From positions 1 to 64,000 of the forward strand of contig NZ_LMCF01000024.1 of the NCBI RefSeq assembly GCF_001623075.1: DNA of 64,000 nt, given 5' to 3'. Of the stretch, positions 8,197-17,300 are shown in pieces. How positions within the stretch are numbered: the first letter of the stretch is position 1; each line of letters opens with the position of its first letter. The stretch comes from Pseudovibrio sp. Ad37. Its GTDB lineage: Bacteria > Pseudomonadota > Alphaproteobacteria > Rhizobiales > Stappiaceae. A program made the position numbers and the translations under genes. The notes below the pieces were generated by a model, which was not told where the DNA came from, made no database searches, and saw nothing but the letters and a program-made list of their open reading frames with translations.

Positions 8197-8946
8197 ATGT
8201 CAGTTGTAAGAAAAACCTTTCGTGCAGAGGCTCAGTTCGGAGTGCGTAGCAAACGCACCGAAGTAAGCACTCCGATTCAGGACAATGGTGAAGAGTTGCG
8301 TCACCAGCAGATCATGGAAGAAATTGCCAGCTTGAAGGAGTTGGTAGGATCTCCCGCAACTGACCCACAAGAACTGTCCCGACGCGTCGCAGAAGAACTG
8401 CGTGAGGAAATCGGCGAGGCCGCAAAGCTCAAGGGTGAGCTGGATGCGATTTATCAGGCAATCGCTGAGACCAAGAATGAAATTGCTGCTCTTCACAACA
8501 AGGCCAGCGTCGATAATGACGAGCGTGGCCGCGTGACATTGGAGCTGGGCGCGATTGTATCTGGCACCGAAGGGGCGACAGAGCAAATCCTGACCGCAGC
8601 TGAGGTCATCGACCAGAGCGCAGCAACGGTCATGCCAATGGTCCCAAGTGAGCATGAAGGCCTTGTCACTGATATTCATGAGCAAGTGGTGTCGATTTTT
8701 GAAGCCTGTAACTTCCAGGATCTGACTGGCCAGCGCATCAGCAAGGTGGTGAACACCTTGTCATTCGTCGAAGAGCGCATCATTCGCATGATTGAGATAT
8801 GGGGCGGTATTGAAAGCTTCAAGGAGATCAGTGATCGTATTGCCTCTGATAAAGAGGGCGATGATTCCGCACTGCTTCATGGTCCGGCTTTGGATGTGGA
8901 AGCTGGTACCGTGACACAGGATGATATTGACGCTTTGTTCGATTGA
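8197..8946 (+). CDS. CheZ-family CheY-P phosphatase, paralogue 1
   Basis: A 249-residue helical protein. The CheZ catalytic signature appears as FQDLTGQRISKVV, with Asp175 and Gln179 at the spacing of the E. coli catalytic D143/Q147 pair. The C terminus ends in TQDDIDALFD, like the CheY-binding peptide of CheZ, joined by a flexible linker. Residues about 35-110 are predicted coiled coil. It should dephosphorylate a CheY-type response regulator. Unlike the second copy at 56401-57075, it has no cheY beside it and carries an N-terminal extension of about 40 residues. Only a weak ribosome site (GGGTTGGG) precedes the ATG. Confidence 0.82.
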   Translation: MSVVRKTFRAEAQFGVRSKRTEVSTPIQDNGEELRHQQIMEEIASLKELVGSPATDPQELSRRVAEELREEIGEAAKLKGELDAIYQAIAETKNEIAALHNKASVDNDERGRVTLELGAIVSGTEGATEQILTAAEVIDQSAATVMPMVPSEHEGLVTDIHEQVVSIFEACNFQDLTGQRISKVVNTLSFVEERIIRMIEIWGGIESFKEISDRIASDKEGDDSALLHGPALDVEAGTVTQDDIDALFD

Positions 8947-8971
8947 TCTGTCTGAAAAGTGAATTGCAGAT

Positions 8972-8992
8972 GGCTTGCTATTTTGGCAAGCC
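8972..8992 (+). terminator. Hairpin after cheZ paralogue 1
   Basis: A perfect 7-bp stem GGCTTGC/GCAAGCC with a 7-base loop lies 26 bp after the stop. It is followed only by a weak T-tract (AATGCTTT), so termination is plausible but not certain. Confidence 0.45.
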
Positions 8993-9101
8993 AATGCTTT
9001 ATGAGAGAACATAACATAAACATTTTGAGCGGGTTAGTGAGACTGACTGATGGTCGTCCAACAAGACTCCGCAAAGACAATTGACCAAGAAGGGCAAGGC
9101 A

Positions 9102-9758
9102 ATGGACCAGAACTCAACACCGATTGCTGAAGGACTGATCCGCGGAGAAGATGGCAAAGACCGCTGCTGGTGGCATGGGGGAGATCCATTCTATCAGGCC
9201 TATCATGACGATGAGTGGGGGCATCCGGTCACCAACGACATCCGCCTCTTTGAAAAGATCTGCCTTGAAGGTTTCCAGTCAGGCCTGTCTTGGATCACTA
9301 TCCTGCGCAAACGCGAGAATTTCCGCGCCGGCTTTGCAGGTTTTGACTTTGAGAAGGTCGCAAAGTTTACACAAAATGACATCGAGCGCCTTGTTCAGGA
9401 TGCAGGCATCATCCGCCACCGCGGCAAGATCAACTCCACCATCAACAACGCCAATCGTGCACTGGAAATGCGTGAAGAGTTCGGTTCACTCGCAGCTTAC
9501 TTCTGGAAGTGGGAACCAGCCCCGGATCAACGCCCTGAGACCTGTGATTACGCCAACCTGAAGACACTCGGCAAAACCGAAATCTCCACGGCCATTTCCA
9601 AAGATCTCAAAAAACGCGGATGGTCCTTCGTCGGCCCAACCACCGTCTACGCCTTCATGCAAGCTATGGGCATGGTCAATGATCACCTCGAAGGCTGCTG
9701 TTGCCGGGACATCGTTGAGGCCAAACGCGAGGCTTTGGTGCGCCCTGTGAAGAGCTAG
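9102..9758 (+). CDS. tag: DNA-3-methyladenine glycosylase I
   Basis: A 218-residue protein from the ATG at 9102, which has AAGAAGGGCAAGG just upstream (a TTG further up would add 7 residues). It has the family hallmarks. CWWHGGDPFYQAYHDDEWG near the N terminus supplies the Cys and His zinc ligands. FEKICLEGFQSGLSW lies at the base pocket, and DHLEGCCCR near the C terminus supplies the second His/Cys pair. It removes 3-methyladenine from alkylated DNA as the first step of base excision repair. It appears to be a single-gene unit, convergent with an acetyltransferase gene. Confidence 0.94.
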   Translation: MDQNSTPIAEGLIRGEDGKDRCWWHGGDPFYQAYHDDEWGHPVTNDIRLFEKICLEGFQSGLSWITILRKRENFRAGFAGFDFEKVAKFTQNDIERLVQDAGIIRHRGKINSTINNANRALEMREEFGSLAAYFWKWEPAPDQRPETCDYANLKTLGKTEISTAISKDLKKRGWSFVGPTTVYAFMQAMGMVNDHLEGCCCRDIVEAKREALVRPVKS

Positions 9759-9781
9759 TAGAAGTTCTGCTGAAATGGATG

Positions 9782-9817
9782 ACGAGGTGAGGGGGCTTAA
9801 TGCACCAGTCACCTCGT
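9782..9817. terminator. Hairpin between convergent tag and acetyltransferase genes
   Basis: Inverted repeat ACGAGGTGA/TCACCTCGT with an 18-base loop lies exactly between two convergent stop codons. No U-tract on either strand; probably a bidirectional transcription barrier. Confidence 0.4.
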
Positions 9818-9824
9818 ACGATTG

Positions 9825-10658
9825 CTATGCAGTGTCAGCCGGACGCTCAAAGGTGCCTTGGGGTGGAAGGATCGCAAGAACAAGCGTTTCGCGATGCTCA
9901 AAGCCACAACGCCGATAGATCCGGCCTGCCGGGCCGTCACTGTGAGCTTGTAAGACAGGTATGGTAGCAGGTGCCTGCGCCTTAGCCCAGTCGACACCAG
10001 CGGTAACGAGAGCCGCGCATATGCCGCGCTTGCGATGGCTGGGCCGTGTCTCAACTTCCTGAAAACGCGAAACCGCTGCATCGGTATAGATTCCCAGATC
10101 TGCAACCAAGAGATCCCCATCAAAAGCGCCAAACCAGTTCGCCAATCCTGCTTTAACCTGGCGGCGACGGCTCTCAAAGCGTCTCCGCGCGTAGTTCCCG
10201 AAACTGTCTCGGTTATAGCCCTGATCAACAGCAGTGTCGATTTGGAGCGCGATGACTTGCTCCCAGTCTTCATCAGTCTGAACAGGACGGATATCGATCC
10301 CATCAGGCACCGGAGCACGGTTCAAAGGCCCGGTCAGGCTTAGCACATCGATTTGTTCCAACTTGTATCCAAGATCAGATAAAGGCGTATGTGCAGCCCC
10401 AATCGTCATGTCAGGCGTATCCCAACCGAACATTGTGTGTGCAGCCTTTGGAAGGTCCTGACGAAACTGCGCAATTTGCTTTTCTGGTTCAACCTTGTCA
10501 CCCCGGAAGAACACCATGTTGCCAGCCCAGTAATGAGGCTCTTCCGGTATGCGCAAAATGATCCGGTCTGGATGAACCTCAACCTCACTAACGCTCCGTT
10601 CCACAAGAAGATCACTGCGTACCCCCAGCGTCTTCGCTATTTCCTGCTCGTTGCCCAC
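9825..10658 (-). CDS. GNAT-family acetyltransferase with long N-terminal domain
   Basis: A 277-residue protein that starts at GTG (10658) with GAAGGA eight bases upstream. The C-terminal half holds the GNAT core: VETRPSHRKRGICAALVTAGVDWA corresponds to the acetyl-CoA-binding motif (RxxGxxxA), and GPAGRIYRRCGFEHRETL matches the late beta5-alpha4 part. The first 120 residues resemble a second, degenerate GNAT fold (HYWAGNMVFFRG), as in tandem GNAT proteins. The substrate is unknown. No operon partner; the RTX gene cluster begins 207 bp upstream of it on the same strand. Confidence 0.75.
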   Translation of the reverse strand: MGNEQEIAKTLGVRSDLLVERSVSEVEVHPDRIILRIPEEPHYWAGNMVFFRGDKVEPEKQIAQFRQDLPKAAHTMFGWDTPDMTIGAAHTPLSDLGYKLEQIDVLSLTGPLNRAPVPDGIDIRPVQTDEDWEQVIALQIDTAVDQGYNRDSFGNYARRRFESRRRQVKAGLANWFGAFDGDLLVADLGIYTDAAVSRFQEVETRPSHRKRGICAALVTAGVDWAKAQAPATIPVLQAHSDGPAGRIYRRCGFEHRETLVLAILPPQGTFERPADTA

Positions 10659-10810
10659 ACCGCGTCCTTCAAGTCACCCTGCTTTCAATCAGCATGAAGC
10701 TATTGAAAATAATCAACGCCCACAAGGGCAACACACCCCATCAAAGCAGAACCAAGCGTCCTGTCACTCATCCGCTATTGTCAAACGTTAGATCAGCAGG
10801 GCGAAATATA

Positions 10811-10839
10811 AAAAAGCCCCGGCGAATACACGCCGAGGC
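10811..10839 (-). terminator. Terminator of RTX gene 1
   Basis: On the minus strand, a GCCTCGGCG/CGCCGGGGC-type stem with a 6-base loop is followed by TTTTTT. It lies 27 bp beyond the stop of the RTX gene at 10866. Confidence 0.8.
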
Positions 10840-10865
10840 CTCATATTAGTCTAATTCACCACCAC

Positions 10866-11400
10866 TTAAACGAATGCAAAATCATCAGCATGGAGATCAG
10901 CTACAGAAACATTCTGCAGGGTGATTGAAGTGTCATCATTCACATAGATAACAGTATCCGCACCAACATCACTTGCTGCAGCAAGGACATCTGCAACGCT
11001 ATCGAATGTAGCAGCGAACTGGATCACATCCTCAGAAACGGCACCTGCGGTGAAGTCTGTGATGATGTCGTTGCCGAAGTCTGATCTGAAGAAGAACGCA
11101 TCGTCCCCAGCACCACCTTCAATCACATCATCACCATCTCCTGCAATGACGGTATCATCACCATCTCCAGCGAAGATGGTGTCATCACCGCCGTATCCAT
11201 GGATCTTGTTGGCATTAGCATCGCCAGTTAAGTGGTCGCTATGCTTGTCGGTGCCCATAACGTTTTCGATAGAGACATAAACATCTCCAGCAGCATCACC
11301 TGTGTTGTTGGACTGATCTGTTAGATCCACCGTAACAGCAGACGTAGACCAACGATAGCGGACAGTATCATTGCCTTCACCACCATCAAGATAATCAGCA
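10866..11400 (-). repeat. Direct repeat copy A: 3' third of RTX gene 1
   Basis: About 535 bases are nearly identical to 12661-13195 (3' third of RTX gene 2), with only scattered substitutions. Similarity drops sharply near 11400, at the codons for DYLDGG. This suggests recent duplication or gene conversion. Confidence 0.8.
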
Positions 11401-12377
11401 CCAGAGCCATAAGCATTCAGCTCATCATCACCGCCACCGCCTTCTAGGCGGTCGTTGCCACTAAAGCCAAACAGTCCGTTATTTCCGTCGTCTCCGACGA
11501 TAACGTCATCAAAGTGAGACCCGAAAACCAGACTGATGTTTGTGAGATGATCGCCCTCTGCATGGCCGCCAGTGTTCTCGTTGGTAGCTAGATTGACATT
11601 CACACCTTCTTCCGAGAGAGTATATCTGATGCCATTGCGACCGCCGCCGCCATCAATGGTGTCAGCGCCAGCGCTTCCATAGATTTCCTCATTAGCAGAA
11701 GAGCCTGTGAAGGTGTCATTCCCATCAGTGCCATGATATCTGACTCTGCCGTCTTCCTGGATGGAAAAATCCGAGAGTGTCGTCCCATTCGAAAACACAA
11801 ATTTCTCAATTGGGGAGCCACCACGTGCCCCATCCTGAATAGTCAGAACATTAGCAATCTCATCGAGCGGTTGGTCTGGATTAGATGGATCTATGATATA
11901 GATTTTTAGATCAGCTGCACGTTCATCAGATACAGCTACTTTGATATTTTCAAGTGAAATTCCATAACCAAATCGAACTGTGTCATTACCTGAAGTCTCG
12001 ATGATTTTATCTTTACCGTAATCTTTGTCGAAAATGTAGGTGTCATCGCCAGCTCCGCCGAATAATCTGTCTTCGCCTTTGCCTCCGTCTAGGTAATCAT
12101 CGCCATTTTCACCAGCTAGTTGGTCATCATCATTGTTTCCATAAAGTTTATCATTGTCATCCCCACCACTGAGCGTATCGTTGCCATCTCCACCTTTAAG
12201 AGTGTCGTGACCGTTGCCTGCGCTCAGGCGGTCATTTCCATCTTCACCATAGAGGCGATCATGACCATCAGTAGTAATTACTGTGTCATTGCCACCACCT
12301 GCAAAGACAACATTTGTATCGTACCCATAGTCGCTAAAATAATCATTGCCATTACCGAGTTCTGTATACTTGGACAT
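10866..12377 (-). CDS. RTX calcium-binding repeat protein 1, predicted type I secreted
   Basis: The ATG at 12377 (MSKYTELGN) follows GAGGAAG by 4 bases and gives 503 residues. Nonapeptide GGxGxDxLx repeats fill residues about 20-130. A hemolysin-related module follows (about 133-205: IDPSNPDQPLDEI, FVFSNGTTLSDFSI). A second repeat block comes next, with GSAGADTIDGGGG and GGAGDDAFFF. The C terminus (ITDFTAGAVSEDVIQF to DLHADDFAFV) is like a serralysin/RTX C-terminal secretion region. There is no signal peptide, so type I secretion is expected, but no ABC/MFP/OMP genes lie nearby. No enzymatic domain is visible. Its C-terminal third is almost identical to that of RTX protein 2. Confidence 0.85.
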   Translation of the reverse strand: MSKYTELGNGNDYFSDYGYDTNVVFAGGGNDTVITTDGHDRLYGEDGNDRLSAGNGHDTLKGGDGNDTLSGGDDNDKLYGNNDDDQLAGENGDDYLDGGKGEDRLFGGAGDDTYIFDKDYGKDKIIETSGNDTVRFGYGISLENIKVAVSDERAADLKIYIIDPSNPDQPLDEIANVLTIQDGARGGSPIEKFVFSNGTTLSDFSIQEDGRVRYHGTDGNDTFTGSSANEEIYGSAGADTIDGGGGRNGIRYTLSEEGVNVNLATNENTGGHAEGDHLTNISLVFGSHFDDVIVGDDGNNGLFGFSGNDRLEGGGGDDELNAYGSGADYLDGGEGNDTVRYRWSTSAVTVDLTDQSNNTGDAAGDVYVSIENVMGTDKHSDHLTGDANANKIHGYGGDDTIFAGDGDDTVIAGDGDDVIEGGAGDDAFFFRSDFGNDIITDFTAGAVSEDVIQFAATFDSVADVLAAASDVGADTVIYVNDDTSITLQNVSVADLHADDFAFV

Positions 12378-12380
12378 TTT

Positions 12381-12460
12381 CTTCCTCAGTTTCATAAATA
12401 TTTATGTATATGCAAAATACACATAAAATTAATGCAGTTTAGAAGTTGCGCTTGGCTGAC
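12381..12460 (-). promoter_or_regulatory. Shared leader, copy A, upstream of RTX gene 1
   Basis: An AT-rich segment that ends at the ribosome site of RTX gene 1. It aligns without gaps over about 79 bases with the segments upstream of RTX genes 2 and 3. Conserved parts, given on the plus strand, are TCCTC near the ribosome site, TTTCATAAATATTTA, TGCA followed by CACATAA, and TTGCG(T)...GGCTGAC at the far end. ATAAATATTTAT is itself a palindrome. It probably contains promoter, operator or leader RNA signals common to the three genes. Confidence 0.65.
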
Positions 12461-12608
12461 TAAAAATACAAAATTAAAGAAATCTCAGAATTTTGGGGAA
12501 ATCCGGTAAAATATCAGAATCCCGAAATCTATATCTAAGCAGTGATACGTAACTTGCCGCTCATCGTGATCGTTAATGTCTATTTGACTGGTGCTGCTTG
12601 TAAAAAAT

Positions 12609-12635
12609 AAACCCCAGCGGAGACCCGCTGGGGTT
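12609..12635 (-). terminator. Terminator of RTX gene 2
   Basis: AACCCCAGCGG/CCGCTGGGGTT forms a perfect stem with a 5-base or smaller loop 25 bp beyond the stop of RTX gene 2. It is followed on the minus strand by TTATTTTTTA. Confidence 0.85.
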
Positions 12636-12660
12636 TCATAAATGTTCAATTTTCCATCAC

Positions 12661-13195
12661 TTAAACGAATGCAAAATCATCAGCATGGAGATCAGCTACA
12701 GAAATATTCTGCAGGGTGATTGAAGTGTCATCATTCACATAGATAACAGTATCCGCACCAACATCACTTGCCGCTGCAAGGACATCTGCAACGCTATCGA
12801 ATGTAGCAGCGAACTGGATCACATCCTCAGAACCGGCACCAGCAGTGAAGTCTGTAATGATGTCGTTGCCGAAGTCTGATCTGAAGAAGAATGCATCGTC
12901 CCCAGCACCACCTTCAACCACATCATTACCATCACCTGCGATAACGGTATCATCACCAGCTCCAGCGAAGATGGTGTCATCGCCACCGTATCCATGGATC
13001 TTGTTGGCATTAGCATCACCAGTTAAGTGGTCGCTATGCTTGTCAGTGCCCATAATGTTTTCGATAGAGACATAAACATCTCCAGCAGCGTCGCCTGTGT
13101 TGTTGGACTGATCTGTCAGATCCACTGTGACAGCAGAGCTGGACCAACGGTAACGGACAGTATCATTGCCTTCACCACCATCGAGATAGTCGGAA
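12661..13195 (-). repeat. Direct repeat copy B: 3' third of RTX gene 2
   Basis: Partner of 10866-11400, in the same orientation and about 1.8 kb away. Recombination between the two copies would delete one gene or create a hybrid. Confidence 0.8.
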
Positions 13196-14058
13196 CCATC
13201 GGCATACGCATTCAGCTCATCGTCTCCTGCACCGCCTTCCAGATGGTCGTTACCGGCTTGAGCAAATAAATAGTTGTCATTGTCATCACCGATGAGAACA
13301 TCGTCATACCAACTACCAATAATGGCATCAATATTGGTAAGTTGATCACCTTCAGCGAAACCACCAGTCATCACGCCTGTATCGAGGTTCACTGATACAC
13401 CTTCAGTTGAAAGAAGGTAGTTCACAATATTATGGCCCTCTTTACCATCAATTGTGTCCGCACCAGCACTGCCATAAACTTCATCTCTGCCAGTACTACC
13501 GATGAAATTATCATCTCCGGCAGTGCCATAATGTTTCGCACGTCCATCTTCTTTAAGTGCGATGTTAGAGAGGGTCGTGCCATCCGCAAACTTAAACTGC
13601 ATTGATGGAGAGGTATCGAGCGCTCCGTTTCGGATTGTTAGAATATCGGTAATCTCATCGAGCGGTTTATCCGGATTTTCTGGATCAATGAGGTAGATTA
13701 AGAGGTCCTGATTTTCAGAACCGCCTGCGACAACTCTAATATGATCCAATGTAATATCTGAGCCAAACTGAACGGTATCATCACCCGAAGTGTCGGTAAT
13801 AACGTCTTTGTCATAGCCTCTGTCGAAGAAGTAAGCATTGTGCCCGGCACCACCAGACAAAATGTCATCCCCAGTGCCACCATCCAGGTAATCATCACCT
13901 TCTCCACCACTTAGGCTGTCATTCCCAGCTTCTCCGTAGAGCCGATCATCGCCTGCAGCAGTTATAATAGTGTCGTTGCCTGCACCGGCTAAAACAAGGT
14001 GGTCTTCAGAACTAGTAGTAGTATAGTTCTCATTGCCACTTCCGAGTTGGATATTCAT
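12661..14058 (-). CDS. RTX calcium-binding repeat protein 2, predicted type I secreted
   Basis: From the ATG at 14058 (MNIQLGSGN; GAGGA lies upstream, and a GTG two codons earlier is possible) the product has 465 residues. The layout is that of protein 1 with a shorter first repeat block. RTX nonapeptides lie at about 27-75, a hemolysin-related module at about 85-165 (IDPENPDKPLDEI, FKFADGTTLSNIAL), then a second repeat block and the C-terminal secretion region ending DLHADDFAFV. The last 180 or so residues differ from protein 1 at only a few positions. No catalytic domain is visible. It has its own terminator and leader, so it is a separate transcription unit. Confidence 0.85.
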   Translation of the reverse strand: MNIQLGSGNENYTTTSSEDHLVLAGAGNDTIITAAGDDRLYGEAGNDSLSGGEGDDYLDGGTGDDILSGGAGHNAYFFDRGYDKDVITDTSGDDTVQFGSDITLDHIRVVAGGSENQDLLIYLIDPENPDKPLDEITDILTIRNGALDTSPSMQFKFADGTTLSNIALKEDGRAKHYGTAGDDNFIGSTGRDEVYGSAGADTIDGKEGHNIVNYLLSTEGVSVNLDTGVMTGGFAEGDQLTNIDAIIGSWYDDVLIGDDNDNYLFAQAGNDHLEGGAGDDELNAYADGSDYLDGGEGNDTVRYRWSSSAVTVDLTDQSNNTGDAAGDVYVSIENIMGTDKHSDHLTGDANANKIHGYGGDDTIFAGAGDDTVIAGDGNDVVEGGAGDDAFFFRSDFGNDIITDFTAGAGSEDVIQFAATFDSVADVLAAASDVGADTVIYVNDDTSITLQNISVADLHADDFAFV

Positions 14059-14065
14059 GGCCACA

Positions 14066-14144
14066 ATCCTCGAGTTTTATAAATTTTTATAATTGTGCAG
14101 ATTGCACGTAATATTTATGCAGCTCATGATTGCGTGTGGCTGAC
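14066..14144 (-). promoter_or_regulatory. Shared leader, copy B, upstream of RTX gene 2
   Basis: Gap-free counterpart of 12381-12460. It has TCCTCGAG, TTTTATAAATTTTTAT, TGTGCAGATTGCACGTAA and TTGCGTGTGGCTGAC in the same order and spacing. TGTGCA...TGCACG forms a small inverted repeat in this copy. Confidence 0.6.
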
Positions 14145-14315
14145 CCAAAGTGAGGTAAGAAATACAAATGCTCGGTCTTGTTGATTCGAAGAAATATTAA
14201 AATCCACAATAACTTACAGAGAAGTTTCTTTTACAAGGTGCATCGCAGTTTAGGATGTAAAGTTTATTCAAAACGGCTGGAGAGGTTTTCGTCATAACTT
14301 TCAGTATGTGGTTAC

Positions 14316-14346
14316 GAAAAAGCCCCGGCACAGTAGTGCCGAGGCT
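14316..14346 (-). terminator. Terminator of RTX gene 3
   Basis: On the minus strand, AGCCTCGGCAC/GTGCCGGGGCT with a short loop is followed by TTTTTCG, 25 bp past the stop of the 1747-codon gene. Confidence 0.8.
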
Positions 14347-14371
14347 TCGAAGTTAGTGCTATACGCAAAAG

Positions 14372-17300
14372 TTAAGAGACAAAACTAAAATCATCAGCAT
14401 GTAAATCAGAAACCTCGACAAACTGCAGAGTGATTGAGTTGTTTTCATCAAGTTGAATGATCGTATCAGAGCCTTCCTCGCGAGCTGCGGACATCACATC
14501 CTCGAAGGTCTCAAATACACCATCTGAGAATTGTATAGTGTCGATGAAACCTTGGTTTGCATGAAAATCGATGATTGTATCATTGCCAAAGCTCTCGCCA
14601 AAAATGATTGTATCACGGCGATCGCCGCAGGTAATTGTATCGTCTCCAGCACCTCCAGAAATCTGATTATCGCCGTTTACGGCAACAATAACATCATCTC
14701 CGCCAAAGCCGTTGATGACGTCATCACCATTCGTGCCCCAAAGGATGTCGGCATTATCACTTGCATTTTTCAGAAGCTTTTCGTGGATGTCTTCCCAGTT
14801 CCAGACAGTACCGTCTGCGAACTGAATCTCACCAAAGGCCAGTCGGCCTACTGTTGATGAGAATGCGTCCACAATCAGTAGCGAACCTCCGTCTTTGAAG
14901 TGATACTGAAGGTCAGAAGAGCTACTGTTTCCAGCGGAGCGTTCAATGCTGACATCATCTGGAGTGATTCCTTCACCAAATACGATCTTGCTTTCTGCAG
15001 TCCATAAGTGCTTGGTATGGATGATGTCTTTCCCGTCACCCAAGCCATAATGGAGCACAACTTCACCACCAGAGTAATGAAGAGTATCGTTGCCACTTCC
15101 ACCTTCAATAGTTGTAATGACGTCGCTTGTAGGAGTAGCCAGGCTGTAGAAACTATCGTTTCCATTACCTCCAAGGAGTGTGTTGTTTCCTAGTGTACTA
15201 CCGGACATGACATCATCACCATTTCCTCCTTCAAGAATGTTATCACCTGTGCCGCCGCCTAGTAGATCGTCCCCGTCTCCACCATACAAGTGATCATTGC
15301 CGTTACCTCCATAGAGTTCGTCGTTCCCGTCTCCACCAAACATCTGGTCGTCACCATCACCGCCGTGCAGCTTGTCGTCGCCCGCTTCACCGTAAATGTG
15401 GTCATTTCCTGCATCACCACTCAGGACGTCACTTCCATCTCCTCCTTTGATGGTGTCATTTCCATCGCCGCCAAAGATGAAGTCTCTGCCGTTCCCACCG
15501 TCGACAACATCATCACCTGCAAGGCTCTTGATAATGTCACCGTCAACAGTACCCGTTATCGTATCATTCCCAGCTCTGGCTCCATGATCAAAGGCGTGAG
15601 CTGCTGCGCTGTCGATGAGCTTTTGATTGATGTCTTCCCAGGTCCAGACCGTTCCATCGGAAAAGTGAACTTCGTTGAATAACATCTTTTTACCTGAAGG
15701 GAAGAAGCCATCATCCAGACGTAACGTACCACCGTCTGCAAAGGTAAACTCAAGTGAACCACTCACGAGAACTTCGTCAGGAGTGATGGCTGCGTTAAAG
15801 ATAAGTTTATTGGATGGACGACCTGCCTTGCCATTTGCATGAATAATATCGTGACCATCCCCAAGACCATAGTGAACTGTGATATCGCCACCGTAGTAGT
15901 GAAGGATATCATCGTCCTTTCCACCTTCAATGTGAGATGCGCCATGGAAGACATAGAGGGTGTCGTTTCCACTGCCGCCTAGCAGCTGAATTGCATGCGG
16001 CGTACCGGCATGGAGAGTGTCATTGCCATTCCCACCATCAAGGATATCATCGCCTCCAAAACCTGCCTCAAGCAAATCATCACCATCTCCGCCTTTGAGG
16101 ATATCATTTCCCTCTCCGCCAATCAGGTGGTCATCACCGTCTTCGCCATAAATGGTGTCATTCCCGCCGAGTCCCCTGATCACATCATCACCAGTGGTGC
16201 CACCTAAGAGGTCGTCCCCGTCACTCACATTCTCAAGCAGCTTCTGGTTGATGTTCTCCCAGGTCCACATAGTGCCATCAGCAAACTCAATCTCTCCAAG
16301 GATGAACCGCAAGCTGTGAGGGTCCATCACTCCGCTGAGGAGCAGAGTTCCGCCGTCTTTAAAGGTGAGTATGATGTTGTTCGGATTAGATGATGTTCTT
16401 GCAACCGTGACTTCATCAGGCAAGACGTCAGGACCCAAAATTATTTTGTTATTTTTGTCTTTAAAATCTTCAGGCTCCCAAAACTCTACTAAATCATCGC
16501 CATCGCCCAAGTTGTAATGGATGGTGACTTCAGCACCCCGTGTCACATAGGTTGTGTCGTTGTCTGCTCCACCTGTTATTATTGCAGTGTCGCGATAGAC
16601 CCATGTAGTATCATCACCGGCTCCTCCTGCAACAATCGAAGTGCCGTGGTAGGCATGTATAGTATCGTTGCCATCTCCTCCAATAACCTGATTTTCTCCT
16701 TCAGTCCCGCTGTTGATGGTGTCGTCGCCTTCTCCGCCATCAAGAATATTGTTGCCTTGAACTGCAGTGAGCCTGTCGTTGCCAGCACCTCCTTCAAGGT
16801 GATTATCTCCGTCGTTGTCTTTGAGAGTGTCGTTTCCTTCGCCACCTATGAGGTGATCATTTCCCAAGAGACCTTCGATCCTGTCATCGCCGCCAAAGCC
16901 ATAAATAACGTCATCACCCAAAGTACCCGCGAGCACGTCATCGTCACCACTTGCATTTTCAAAGCAGAACCGATTGATGTCTTCCCAGTTCCAGACCGTG
17001 CCATCTGCGAAATGAAATTCACTGAACGTGTACGCGGTAGGATAAATGTAAAAGGCGTTTTTGATGAGCAACGTGCCGCCATCTTTAAACGTTAGAAGCA
17101 GATCAAGGTCGTCACGAAGATATCCTTGTCGGTCTATGCCTTCGCCCACTTGTGTTACAGTGATTTCGTTGGGTGAGATAGCAGCACCAAAAACAACTTT
17201 TTCATTGTTTATCGTCGCATCCTCTGAATGATTGACGTAGATGGTGTCGTTGCCATCACCAAGGTCATATCGGAAGGTGGTGATGCCATTACCATAATAG

